From positions 1 through 9,103 of the forward strand of contig DAOPZG010000109.1 of the NCBI GenBank assembly GCA_035353235.1: DNA of 9,103 bases, written 5' to 3'. The notes under the pieces were generated by a model that ran no database searches, had not been told where the DNA came from, and was given only the letters and a program-made list of their open reading frames with translations. This document shows positions 1 through 6,308 of the stretch, piece by piece; positions within the stretch are counted from its first letter, which is position 1, and each line of letters opens with the position of its first letter. Origin of the DNA: CAXXOK01 sp035353235. GTDB lineage: Bacteria; Bacillota; Clostridia; Christensenellales; Aristaeellaceae. Made by a program: the position numbers and the translations under genes.

Positions 1-2392
1 TATTGAACGCCTGAAACACTTCCGCCATCGACATGGTCAGGAAGGCCATGGTGACGCCGTCCGGGCTGTTGACCAACTCCCACAGGCCGGATTCGACCCG
101 GTGCCCGATCAGGTAGGCCGCAAGGGTCAGCAGCGCGACCAGAACGCCCTGATAAGCGATATCGGTTCCCACGCCGCCCGCGAAGATTCCTTCCGCGTTG
201 CTGCGCGGAGGCTGCTTCATCGAATCCTTCTCATCAGGTTCCATACCCAGCGCCAGCGCGGGCAGGCTGTCGGTGATCAGGTTGATCCACAGGATGTGAG
301 CTGGCTGCAGCAGGGTAAAACCGAGCATGGTGGCGGTGAAGATGCCGACCACTTCGCTGAGGTTGGAGGAAAGCAGGAACTGAATGGCTTTGCGGATGTT
401 AGCGTAAATCTTGCGGCCTTCCTCCACCGCGCCGACGATGGTGGCAAAGTTGTCGTCCGCGAGGATCATGTCCGCAACATTCTTGGTTACGTCGGTGCCG
501 GTGATGCCCATGCCGATTCCGATATCGGCGGCTTTGATGCTGGGCGCGTCGTTTACGCCGTCGCCCGTCATGGCGACGACCATACCCTTACGTTTCCACG
601 CGTTTACAATCCGCACTTTATGTTCCGGCTGCACGCGCGCGTAAACCGTGTAATGCTCAATGGTCCTGTCCAGTTCCTCATCGGTCATTGCGTTCAGCTT
701 CTGCCCCAGGATTGCCTGAGAGGGATCGGTCAAAATCCCCAGTTCCTTGGCAATAGCTGTTGCCGTATCAATATGGTCGCCGGTAATCATCACCACACGG
801 ATTCCGGCGGTACGGCATTCCTTTAAAGCTGGCAATACTTCCTCGCGTACCGGGTCGATCATTCCGGAAAGCCCGATAAATACCATGTCGCTTTCCAGCG
901 TTTCCGGTTCAAATGAGGAGGGAAGAACAGACCATTCGCGGGTAGCCGCGGCCAGCACGCGAAGTGCGCGATCCGCCATTTTCTTGTTCTGACGGAGAAT
1001 TTCCGTACGCAGTTCCTCGGTGATGGGCCGCACGCCCTGCGGGGTAAGAAAGCGGGTGCAACGGGCCAGTAATTCGTCCGGTGCGCCTTTGGTATACTGG
1101 ATAAAACCGTCGTCATCCCTGTGAACCGTGCTCATCATCTTGCGCATACTGTCGAACGGCGCTTCGCCAACGCGTGGGTAATGCGCTTTCAGATCGGGTT
1201 TGGGCAGCCCCTGCTTCGCCGCGTAGGCGACCAGCGCGCATTCGGTTGGTTCGCCTACAGCCGCGCCGTTTTCGTCCAGCTCCGCGTCGGAACAGAGCGC
1301 CATGGCTTTGGCAAGCAGCGCGGTATCCGTGCCGTATGTATCAACCACCGTCATGCGATTCTGGGTAAGGGTACCCGTTTTATCCGAGCAGATGACCTGC
1401 GCACAGCCCAACGTTTCCACCGCGGTCAGGCGGCGAATCACGGCGTTGCGCCGGCTCATTTTGGTTACGCCGATGGACAGCACGATGGTGACGACCGCGG
1501 CCAGTCCTTCCGGGATGGCGGCCACGGCCAGACTTACGGCCAGCATGAAGGTGTGAATCAGCACTTCCGCGTTGATCCGCCCGGCCTTTAAAACGCCTGT
1601 AATGAAAATCACCACGCCGATGCCCAACACCAGCCAGGTCAGGATTCGGCTCAGCCCGGACAGCTTTTTTTGCAGCGGGGTGCTTTCATCTTCCGCTTTG
1701 GACAGCGCATCGGCGATCTTGCCCATCTCGGTTTCCATGCCGGTGGCGCATACCACCGCCAACCCGCGCCCATAAACCACGGTGCTGCCCATGTACAGCA
1801 TGTTGCGCCGGTCGCCCAGCGGTACATCGCCATGCGGGGCATTGATGGCTTCGCTTTCCTTTTGAACAGGTACGGATTCGCCGGTCAGGGCAGCCTCTTC
1901 CACCTTCATGGAGGCGCATTCCAGGATCCGCGCGTCGGCTGGTACCGAATCGCCCGCTTCCAGCGCGATCACGTCGCCCAGAACGAGGTCTTCGCTTTTC
2001 ACATGGATCAGTTGTCCATCGCGCCACACTTTGGAGGTGCTGGCGGTCATCTCTTTCAGGGCGGCGATAGCCTCTTCAGCCTTACTCTCCTGTACCACGC
2101 CCAGAACGGCGTTCAGGATGACCACAAACAAGATGATGAACACGTCGGCAAAGGATTCGCCTGCGTAAGCAGATGTGATGCCGCTTAGGGCCGCCGCAAC
2201 GAGCAGCACAATAATCATCGGGTCGGCCAGCTGAGACAGAAACCGCCTGAACAGAGAGATTTTCTTCCCCTCGATCAGCTTGTTCTTTCCATTTTTGTCC
2301 AGACGTGCCTGTGCCTCCGCCTCGCTGAGACCGTTTCGGTTCGCGCTCAGCGAATCGAGTACTTCCTGGCTTTCCCGGGTGTAATATAACAC
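1..2392 (-). CDS. Calcium-type P-type cation-translocating ATPase (P2 family), 3' end beyond window
   Basis: An ion pump of the inner membrane that couples ATP hydrolysis to export of a divalent cation (Ca2+ and/or Mn2+). 797 codons are visible and the frame is still open at the left edge. Landmarks in order are M1 and M2 (about residues 58-76 and 81-101), TGES in the actuator domain (E172), PEGL in M4 (E295), the phosphorylated aspartate in DKTGT (D337), KGAPD in the nucleotide-binding domain, TGDGVND (609-615), M5 SSNLSEV (N677, E680), M6 NLITD (N704, T707, D708) and the start of M8 (E791). These match both Ca2+ sites of SERCA-type pumps. The start is GTG at 2392, with AAGGAG 8 bases upstream and no rival start nearby. 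The gene has its own promoter and a manganese riboswitch leader. The family call is firm; the ion transported is inferred. Confidence 0.96.
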   Translation of the reverse strand, partial: MLYYTRESQEVLDSLSANRNGLSEAEAQARLDKNGKNKLIEGKKISLFRRFLSQLADPMIIVLLVAAALSGITSAYAGESFADVFIILFVVILNAVLGVVQESKAEEAIAALKEMTASTSKVWRDGQLIHVKSEDLVLGDVIALEAGDSVPADARILECASMKVEEAALTGESVPVQKESEAINAPHGDVPLGDRRNMLYMGSTVVYGRGLAVVCATGMETEMGKIADALSKAEDESTPLQKKLSGLSRILTWLVLGIGVVIFITGVLKAGRINAEVLIHTFMLAVSLAVAAIPEGLAAVVTIVLSIGVTKMSRRNAVIRRLTAVETLGCAQVICSDKTGTLTQNRMTVVDTYGTDTALLAKAMALCSDAELDENGAAVGEPTECALVAYAAKQGLPKPDLKAHYPRVGEAPFDSMRKMMSTVHRDDDGFIQYTKGAPDELLARCTRFLTPQGVRPITEELRTEILRQNKKMADRALRVLAAATREWSVLPSSFEPETLESDMVFIGLSGMIDPVREEVLPALKECRTAGIRVVMITGDHIDTATAIAKELGILTDPSQAILGQKLNAMTDEELDRTIEHYTVYARVQPEHKVRIVNAWKRKGMVVAMTGDGVNDAPSIKAADIGIGMGITGTDVTKNVADMILADDNFATIVGAVEEGRKIYANIRKAIQFLLSSNLSEVVGIFTATMLGFTLLQPAHILWINLITDSLPALALGMEPDEKDSMKQPPRSNAEGIFAGGVGTDIAYQGVLVALLTLAAYLIGHRVESGLWELVNSPDGVTMAFLTMSMAEVFQAFN

Positions 2393-2400
2393 GGTAAAAG

Positions 2401-2406
2401 CTCCTT
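2401..2406 (-). promoter_or_regulatory. Shine-Dalgarno of the ATPase gene
   Basis: AAGGAG lies 8 bases before the GTG at 2392 and fixes that start. The wider GGAAAGGAG can pair with UCUUUCU at 2431-2425 in the leader, which makes it a plausible control point for the riboswitch. Confidence 0.85.
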
Positions 2407-2414
2407 TCCGATTT

Positions 2415-2456
2415 GCCTGTATAGAGAAAGACCCATATACAGGCATGCTGTACATG
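2415..2456 (-). promoter_or_regulatory. Riboswitch expression platform: two mutually exclusive hairpins
   Basis: Hairpin A pairs CATGTACAG (2456-2448) with CTGTATATG (2442-2434), 9 pairs including one G-U. Hairpin B pairs GCCTGTATA (2444-2436) with TATACAGGC (2423-2415), 9 perfect pairs around a 12-base loop. They share bases and cannot coexist. Hairpin A also uses the CATG of the 3' strand of aptamer stem P1, so it competes with the ligand-bound aptamer. No U tract follows either hairpin, and hairpin B ends 8 bases before the Shine-Dalgarno sequence, which points to control of translation rather than termination. The pairings are read directly from the sequence; the switching logic is inferred. 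Confidence 0.6.
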
Positions 2457-2545
2457 AGTCTCATTCATTAAGGCCGGCCAGGCGGGCAATGAAGCCCGCG
2501 GTGCTGTTGACCAGGCCGCGTATCGACGCGAATTACTCCCTCATG
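2453..2545 (-). ncRNA. yybP-ykoY manganese riboswitch aptamer
   Basis: The aptamer lies about 10 bases after the predicted transcription start in the ATPase leader. Stem P1 is formed by CATGAG (2545-2540) and CTCATG (2458-2453). P1 is followed directly by GGAGTA (2539-2534) and is preceded at its 3' strand by TGAGA (2463-2459). This is the family's arrangement, in which a GGAGUA loop and an N(A/G)AGA loop flank P1 and dock to bind Mn2+. Inside are a small hairpin CGCG/CGCG (2530-2517) and a 6-pair hairpin GCGGGC/GCCCGC (2499-2482). Members of this family sense Mn2+ and are known upstream of P-type cation ATPases and other Mn exporters. The recognition is by eye; a covariance-model search has not been run. 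Confidence 0.85.
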
Positions 2546-2561
2546 GCGTGGAATAAGCATG

Positions 2562-2590
2562 ATTATAGCATGCGGCTGATACGGTGTCAA
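2562..2590 (-). promoter_or_regulatory. Consensus sigma-A promoter of the riboswitch-ATPase unit
   Basis: TTGACA (2590-2585) and TATAAT (2567-2562) are separated by exactly 17 bases, so both hexamers and the spacing match the housekeeping consensus perfectly. Transcription should start near 2555 and give a leader of about 163 bases before the GTG. A GCATG/CATGC dyad (2573-2569 and 2561-2557) brackets the -10 box. A promoter this strong suggests that control is mostly exerted in the RNA leader. Confidence 0.93.
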
Positions 2591-2634
2591 TTCGAATCCG
2601 AAGGTATTCATACGCAATGGGGTGGTTTTCGGCG

Positions 2635-3336
2635 TTACTCCGCCATGGCGTCCACAAACCAGCTCAGGTCGGTAACGGTCTTCGTTTCCTTGTCGATGAT
2701 CAGCGTCAGACAAGCGTGCTTTTGGAACAGATAGGTTTCCGGAGCGGCAAGAACATCCGCCGAGTAGGGCTGAACGGGAGCCAGATACTGATAGTACAGA
2801 GTTCCGTCATCCCATTTGGTTGCGGTGCCGCAAGGAGGGAACGGTTCGCTGAGGGAATCGATCCAGCCCGCGGAATAAAGTACCGTCCGATGTTTTTCCG
2901 TAACGTCGTAGTAGAAGGTGTTCCTCACGGTCTCTTCCGAATCGCCCACACGAAGTCCACGCGGCCCCTGATAAGCATCGCTGGTGGTATCAATGCAGCT
3001 GACTAGCCCGTCGGTAAAAGAAACGAGCAGACCATCATAGTTCCAGTCCTGCAACTTTGAACCGGTCGCCGGGCTGGTGGTTTCGGTTCCCTGGCTCATG
3101 GGCGCTCCCAGCGCCGCTTTAACAGCGTCCATCGTAAGGCCCGGCGTAACGTTGTTCAGCGTCAGGTCGGCCAGCGAAAAGGGCGCGGCGGTGGAAACCG
3201 GTACTGCGGTGGCGGAGTCTGTGGGCGCAGCTGGCGTACCGGTCGTCGCGGGGGTTTCAGTGGCCAGCGCGGGGAATACGGCAAACAGGGTAACCAGCAG
3301 GAGTGCAAAGAACCGATAGGAACGCTTCATACACAT
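2635..3336 (-). CDS. Secreted protein of unknown function with possible BamE-like repeats
   Basis: 233 residues. The N terminus is a clear signal peptide: KR at 4-5, a hydrophobic core at about 9-22 and an ALA cleavage site after A25. There is no lipobox cysteine. A Thr/Pro/Ala-rich linker (about 26-52) leads to a folded domain. Two stretches, LTLNNVTPGLTMDAVKAALG (58-77) and GLRVGDSEETVRNTFY (127-142), resemble the 'G(m/d)..eeV...lG' turns of BamE/SmpA-like folds, and a strand-rich C terminus follows. The protein is probably released or held at the cell surface. The gene begins 24 bases after pdp, so the two are probably cotranscribed. AAGGAG lies 4 bases before the first ATG (3336) and 10 before the second (3330); either may be used. 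No enzymatic motif is visible, and the repeat resemblance is only suggestive. Confidence 0.82.
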   Translation of the reverse strand: MCMKRSYRFFALLLVTLFAVFPALATETPATTGTPAAPTDSATAVPVSTAAPFSLADLTLNNVTPGLTMDAVKAALGAPMSQGTETTSPATGSKLQDWNYDGLLVSFTDGLVSCIDTTSDAYQGPRGLRVGDSEETVRNTFYYDVTEKHRTVLYSAGWIDSLSEPFPPCGTATKWDDGTLYYQYLAPVQPYSADVLAAPETYLFQKHACLTLIIDKETKTVTDLSWFVDAMAE

Positions 3337-3360
3337 CAGGCTCCTTATCTGAGTAGGGGG

Positions 3361-4686
3361 TCAGATACGGGTGATCTTCTCCGCTTCGACTACGGCATGG
3401 ATGAGCTTGAGGGGCGGGGTGGGCTCGTTACCGAGCGTGATCGCCTGCCGGATGCCTTCCGCGGCAAGCTTGGCGCTTTCTCGGGTGCGGGCGTACACGG
3501 TTGCGAGCGGTTCGCCTTTTTCCACCCTGTCGCCGATGCGATGGCGGAGGACGAAACCAACGGCGGGATCGATTCGATCCGTCTTTTGCAGGCGACCCGC
3601 GCCCATGTGCTGGGCAACTTCGCCCAAAGCGGTGGCGTCCATGCATTGCAGAACACCGGCCGTCGGCGCGGGCACATCCGCCACTACGGAAGCCTGGGGC
3701 AGCAGGGTAACGTCGTCGCATACGCGCGGGTCGCCGTGCTGCGCGGCGATCATCTGCCTCAATTTCTCCAGCCCTTTGCCGGAACACAGGGCATCCTGAA
3801 GCTTCATTTCCGCTTTCTCAACTGTTTGGGCGGCGTTGGCCCGAAGCAGCATCTGTGCGCCCAGTGCGAGGGATACGGTCATCAACGGGCCGGATACGCG
3901 TCCGGCCAGCACGTCGATGGCTTCCTTCACTTCCAGAGCGTTGCCGACGTGACTGCCCAGCGGTTCGCCCATATCGGTCACCAGAGCGACCATCCGGCGG
4001 CCCGCGTCGGTGCCGATGCGCACCATGGTCTGCGCCAGCGCGATGCTTTCTTCCAGCGTATGCATGATTGCGCCGGACCCGGTCTTTACATCCAGCACGA
4101 TCGCCTGTGCGCCGCTGGCCAGCTTTTTGCTCATGATGCTGGAAGCGATCAGCGGCAGGCTGTCCACGGTGGAGGTGGTATCGCGAAGCGAGTACAGCTC
4201 TTTATCCGCTGGGGCCAGGTTCTCGGTTTGCCCGATCACGGCCAGACCGATGCGTTGCACCTGCGCGATAAATTCCTGCATGGATAATTCCACGCGAAAA
4301 CCAGCGATGCTTTCCAGCTTATCCAGCGTGCCGCCGGTATGCCCCAGCCCGCGTCCGCTCATTTTGGCGACGGGTACGCCGCAGGCCGCTACCAGCGGCG
4401 CGAGCACAAGGGTGGTGGTGTCGCCAACGCCGCCGGTGGAATGTTTATCCACAGGGATACCCCGGATGGCGGAAAGATCCGCCATATCGCCGGATTCGGC
4501 CATGGCGAGGGTAAGCTGTACGGTTTCCTCGCGGGTCATGCCATTAAGGCGGATAGCCATCAGCAACGCGGCCAGCTGATACTCCGGGATGGTGTGCCGC
4601 CCCGCACCGTCGGCAAAAAACTCAATTTCCTCCCGGGTGAGCGATTGTGCGAACTTTTTCTTTTCGATAATGGATAGGATATCCAT
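3361..4686 (-). CDS. pdp: Pyrimidine-nucleoside phosphorylase
   Basis: Cytosolic salvage enzyme that splits uridine, thymidine and deoxyuridine with phosphate into the base and (deoxy)ribose-1-phosphate. The 441 residues fit the usual length of about 430-440. An N-terminal helical domain carries KHSTGGVGDT (K81-T90, phosphate loop). The family signature SGRGLGHTGGTLDKLE spans 110-125. The base-binding residues R168, S183 and K187 are in SLRDTTSTVDSLPLIASSIMSKK. E255 and L243 occupy positions of the K+ site in characterised homologues. K108, where strict thymidine phosphorylases carry Met, favours the broad pyrimidine type. The C-terminal domain has an RIGDRVEKGEPLATVYA turn typical of the family. 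Start ATG 4686 is preceded by GGAAGG about 10 bases upstream. The gene follows a possible attenuator, and the secreted-protein gene follows it. Confidence 0.96.
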   Translation of the reverse strand: MDILSIIEKKKFAQSLTREEIEFFADGAGRHTIPEYQLAALLMAIRLNGMTREETVQLTLAMAESGDMADLSAIRGIPVDKHSTGGVGDTTTLVLAPLVAACGVPVAKMSGRGLGHTGGTLDKLESIAGFRVELSMQEFIAQVQRIGLAVIGQTENLAPADKELYSLRDTTSTVDSLPLIASSIMSKKLASGAQAIVLDVKTGSGAIMHTLEESIALAQTMVRIGTDAGRRMVALVTDMGEPLGSHVGNALEVKEAIDVLAGRVSGPLMTVSLALGAQMLLRANAAQTVEKAEMKLQDALCSGKGLEKLRQMIAAQHGDPRVCDDVTLLPQASVVADVPAPTAGVLQCMDATALGEVAQHMGAGRLQKTDRIDPAVGFVLRHRIGDRVEKGEPLATVYARTRESAKLAAEGIRQAITLGNEPTPPLKLIHAVVEAEKITRI

Positions 4687-4704
4687 CAGACGTTTTCCTT
4701 CCTG

Positions 4705-4746
4705 AAAAGCACGCGCGCGGACGTTGCAAAACGCCCGCGCCGGTGC
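4705..4746 (-). terminator. Possible weak intrinsic terminator or attenuator before pdp
   Basis: The RNA can form an 11-pair stem, GCGCGGGCGTT with AACGTCCGCGC (one G-U), closed by a TTGC loop. After a 2x2 internal loop, four more pairs (GCAC/GTGC) extend it, and TTTT follows at once (4708-4705). The stem is strong but the U tract is short, so partial read-through is likely. It sits between the zinc-ribbon stop and the pdp ribosome binding site and could lower expression of the downstream pair of genes. No promoter for pdp is evident in the gap. Confidence 0.45.
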
Positions 4747-4755
4747 GAAGTGGGA

Positions 4756-5463
4756 TTACAGTTGGATAATCATGCGCCCGCAGGACTCGCACTCGATCAG
4801 CGTTGCGCCTGCCTTCAAAGTGCGCAGCGCCGCGGATGGCAGACCCATGAAACATCCGCCGCATTGCCCGTTCACCAGTTTGGCGACCGGAGGGATACAA
4901 TGCTTCTTGATGGTCTCATACCGTTCCATCAGCTTGGGGTCAATGTCTTTTCCCTTTTCCTGCGCAATCCGTCGCTTCTCTTCCAGCAACTTCATCTGCT
5001 CGCGGTATTCGTCTTCGTAGGCGACTTTTTGGGTTTCGTACTCGGCCTTTACCTTGGCGTACTTAACGGTAATCTCTTTCTGCGCGCGCTCGTGATCTGC
5101 GGCGTCCTGTTGAATCCGCTTCATTTCCTGCTCGTAACTGGCAATATCGCCAACCAGCCGCTGAGCTTCCTGCGTAAAGGTGCGCGCTTCTTCCAGCGTT
5201 TCCGGCGGGGTTTCGCCCAACCGGGCCTGTAACGCTTTCAGCTGTTCTTCCTGCAGGGTGATCGCGTCTTTGATGATGTCTACGCGATCCAGCATCTGGG
5301 CGACCTCTTCTTCCATCTGCTTTACGGCATTCTGCTGTTCCAGAAGAAAATCCCGGTTCTTTTTTAACGCCAGACGGTTGGGCGAACGCTTGATGTCGTT
5401 TTCCAGCGCGTCAGCATCCATGTCGGCCTGTTGGAAATCCCACAGCATTTCGATTTGTTCCAT
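4756..5463 (-). CDS. Coiled-coil protein with C-terminal C4 zinc ribbon (DUF164/CT398-like)
   Basis: 235 residues in two parts. Residues about 5-185 are charged and rich in Glu, Lys and Gln with heptad-like spacing, indicating a long helical hairpin or coiled coil. The C terminus is a treble-cleft zinc ribbon with CGGC (C201, C204) and CESCG (C225, C228), giving four cysteine ligands. This is the build of the DUF164 family (Chlamydia CT398/CdsZ, Helicobacter FlgZ-like), whose studied members act as protein-binding scaffolds, some contacting a sigma factor. A function cannot be assigned here. The start ATG 5463 has AAGGAGG 5 bases upstream. It lies 50 bases after the Nif3-like gene in the dnaG-sigA-trmK direction, so it is probably part of that transcript. 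Confidence 0.88.
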   Translation of the reverse strand: MEQIEMLWDFQQADMDADALENDIKRSPNRLALKKNRDFLLEQQNAVKQMEEEVAQMLDRVDIIKDAITLQEEQLKALQARLGETPPETLEEARTFTQEAQRLVGDIASYEQEMKRIQQDAADHERAQKEITVKYAKVKAEYETQKVAYEDEYREQMKLLEEKRRIAQEKGKDIDPKLMERYETIKKHCIPPVAKLVNGQCGGCFMGLPSAALRTLKAGATLIECESCGRMIIQL

Positions 5464-5513
5464 GGTGTCCTCCTTAAACGGTATGCGATTGCTCCCGGTG
5501 GAGCGTGGGGGAG

Positions 5514-6305
5514 TCAGCCCCCGGACGGCGCGCGGACGGCGCAGTCGAAGGGGCGTATATCGGAAAGGCGCGCCTCCACAAGCCAGGAAGCTGAAAGCGC
5601 ATCCTCCGTAAAGCGATGATATAGGGCGGTGATGCCGGGCAGTTCCGTGTAATAATGACCCGCTTCGATCACGGTCAGGCCCAGCGCCTGGGCAGCCAGC
5701 AACTGGTGATGCTTAATCTCACCCACGATAAAAACCTGAGCGCCTGCCTGAGAAGCGGCGGCGTATTCCTCGCCTGCCGCGCCGGGAGCGACGGCGACGC
5801 ATGTAACGGACCGCGCGGGATTGCCATACAGGCGGGCGTGGGAGCTCAGTTGATGATCCACGCGAGCGAGTAAATCGCCTGCCGTGCAGGGAATGGGGAG
5901 TATGCCCATCCGGGCGTAGAGGCTTTTTCCAGCCAGCCCGACGCCGGTAAGCGCCAGTACGGCCGCCAGACTGTCGCCTGTTCCGCCGGGCGCCCGGTCC
6001 AGATTGGTGTGCGCCGCGATCAGGTTGATATGGGCACCGGCGATCGCGGCCAGCACTGCTCCTTCCGGTTCATCGTAACGGATGCGGCGGATACCGCCAA
6101 ACATCAGCGGATGATGGGTTACAATCAGCTGTGCTCCCTGTGCCTGCGCTTCCTGCACGACGGCAAGCGTCGCGTCCAGCGCGAACAGGATGCGGGTTAC
6201 TTCGGCGGAAGGATCGCCCATCAGCAGGCCGGCGTTATCATATTCCTCCTGCGATTCAAAGGGGGCGAACCGGTCCAGCCAATCCCATACGTCGCGAACA
6301 GTCAT
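5514..6305 (-). CDS. Nif3-like dinuclear metal-centre protein (YqfO/GTP cyclohydrolase I type 2 family)
   Basis: 263 residues, the short form of the family; Bacillus YqfO is about 370 because of a central insert that is absent here. Conserved features in order are YDNAGLLMGD (22-31), THHPLMF with H64 and H65, AHTNLD with D103, GEIKHHQLLAAQALGL, and EAGHYYTE with H217 and E221. The histidines, aspartate and glutamate are the expected ligands of two metal ions within a toroidal hexamer. The family is often annotated as GTP cyclohydrolase, but its cellular role is poorly settled. ATG 6305 follows the trmK stop by 3 bases, and its ribosome binding site (GGGAGGG, 7 bases upstream) lies inside the end of trmK, so translation is probably coupled. 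Pairing with trmK is usual in Bacillota. Confidence 0.93.
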   Translation of the reverse strand: MTVRDVWDWLDRFAPFESQEEYDNAGLLMGDPSAEVTRILFALDATLAVVQEAQAQGAQLIVTHHPLMFGGIRRIRYDEPEGAVLAAIAGAHINLIAAHTNLDRAPGGTGDSLAAVLALTGVGLAGKSLYARMGILPIPCTAGDLLARVDHQLSSHARLYGNPARSVTCVAVAPGAAGEEYAAASQAGAQVFIVGEIKHHQLLAAQALGLTVIEAGHYYTELPGITALYHRFTEDALSASWLVEARLSDIRPFDCAVRAPSGG

Positions 6306-6308
6306 CGT

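Noticed and set aside
101..826. Plus-strand open frame of 241 codons at the left end
   Set aside because: It is the antisense shadow of the P-type ATPase, whose catalytic motifs are unmistakable on the minus strand.
2591..2634. Terminator for the secreted-protein gene before the ATPase promoter
   Set aside because: Only a short GAAT/ATTC inverted repeat is present and there is no T run, so no terminator could be supported; read-through into the riboswitch leader is possible.
2468..2713. Minus-strand open frame of 81 codons over the ATPase promoter and leader
   Set aside because: It runs through the consensus promoter and the riboswitch aptamer and overlaps the end of the secreted-protein gene; its composition is not protein-like.
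3397..4287. Long plus-strand open frame of 296 codons opposite pdp
   Set aside because: It lies wholly antisense to a clear pdp coding sequence, has no recognisable motif and is explained by high GC at third codon positions.
5491..5504. Small hairpin GCTCC-ACCG-GGAGC between the Nif3-like gene and the zinc-ribbon gene
   Set aside because: It has five pairs only and no following U tract, so it is not a terminator and may be chance.
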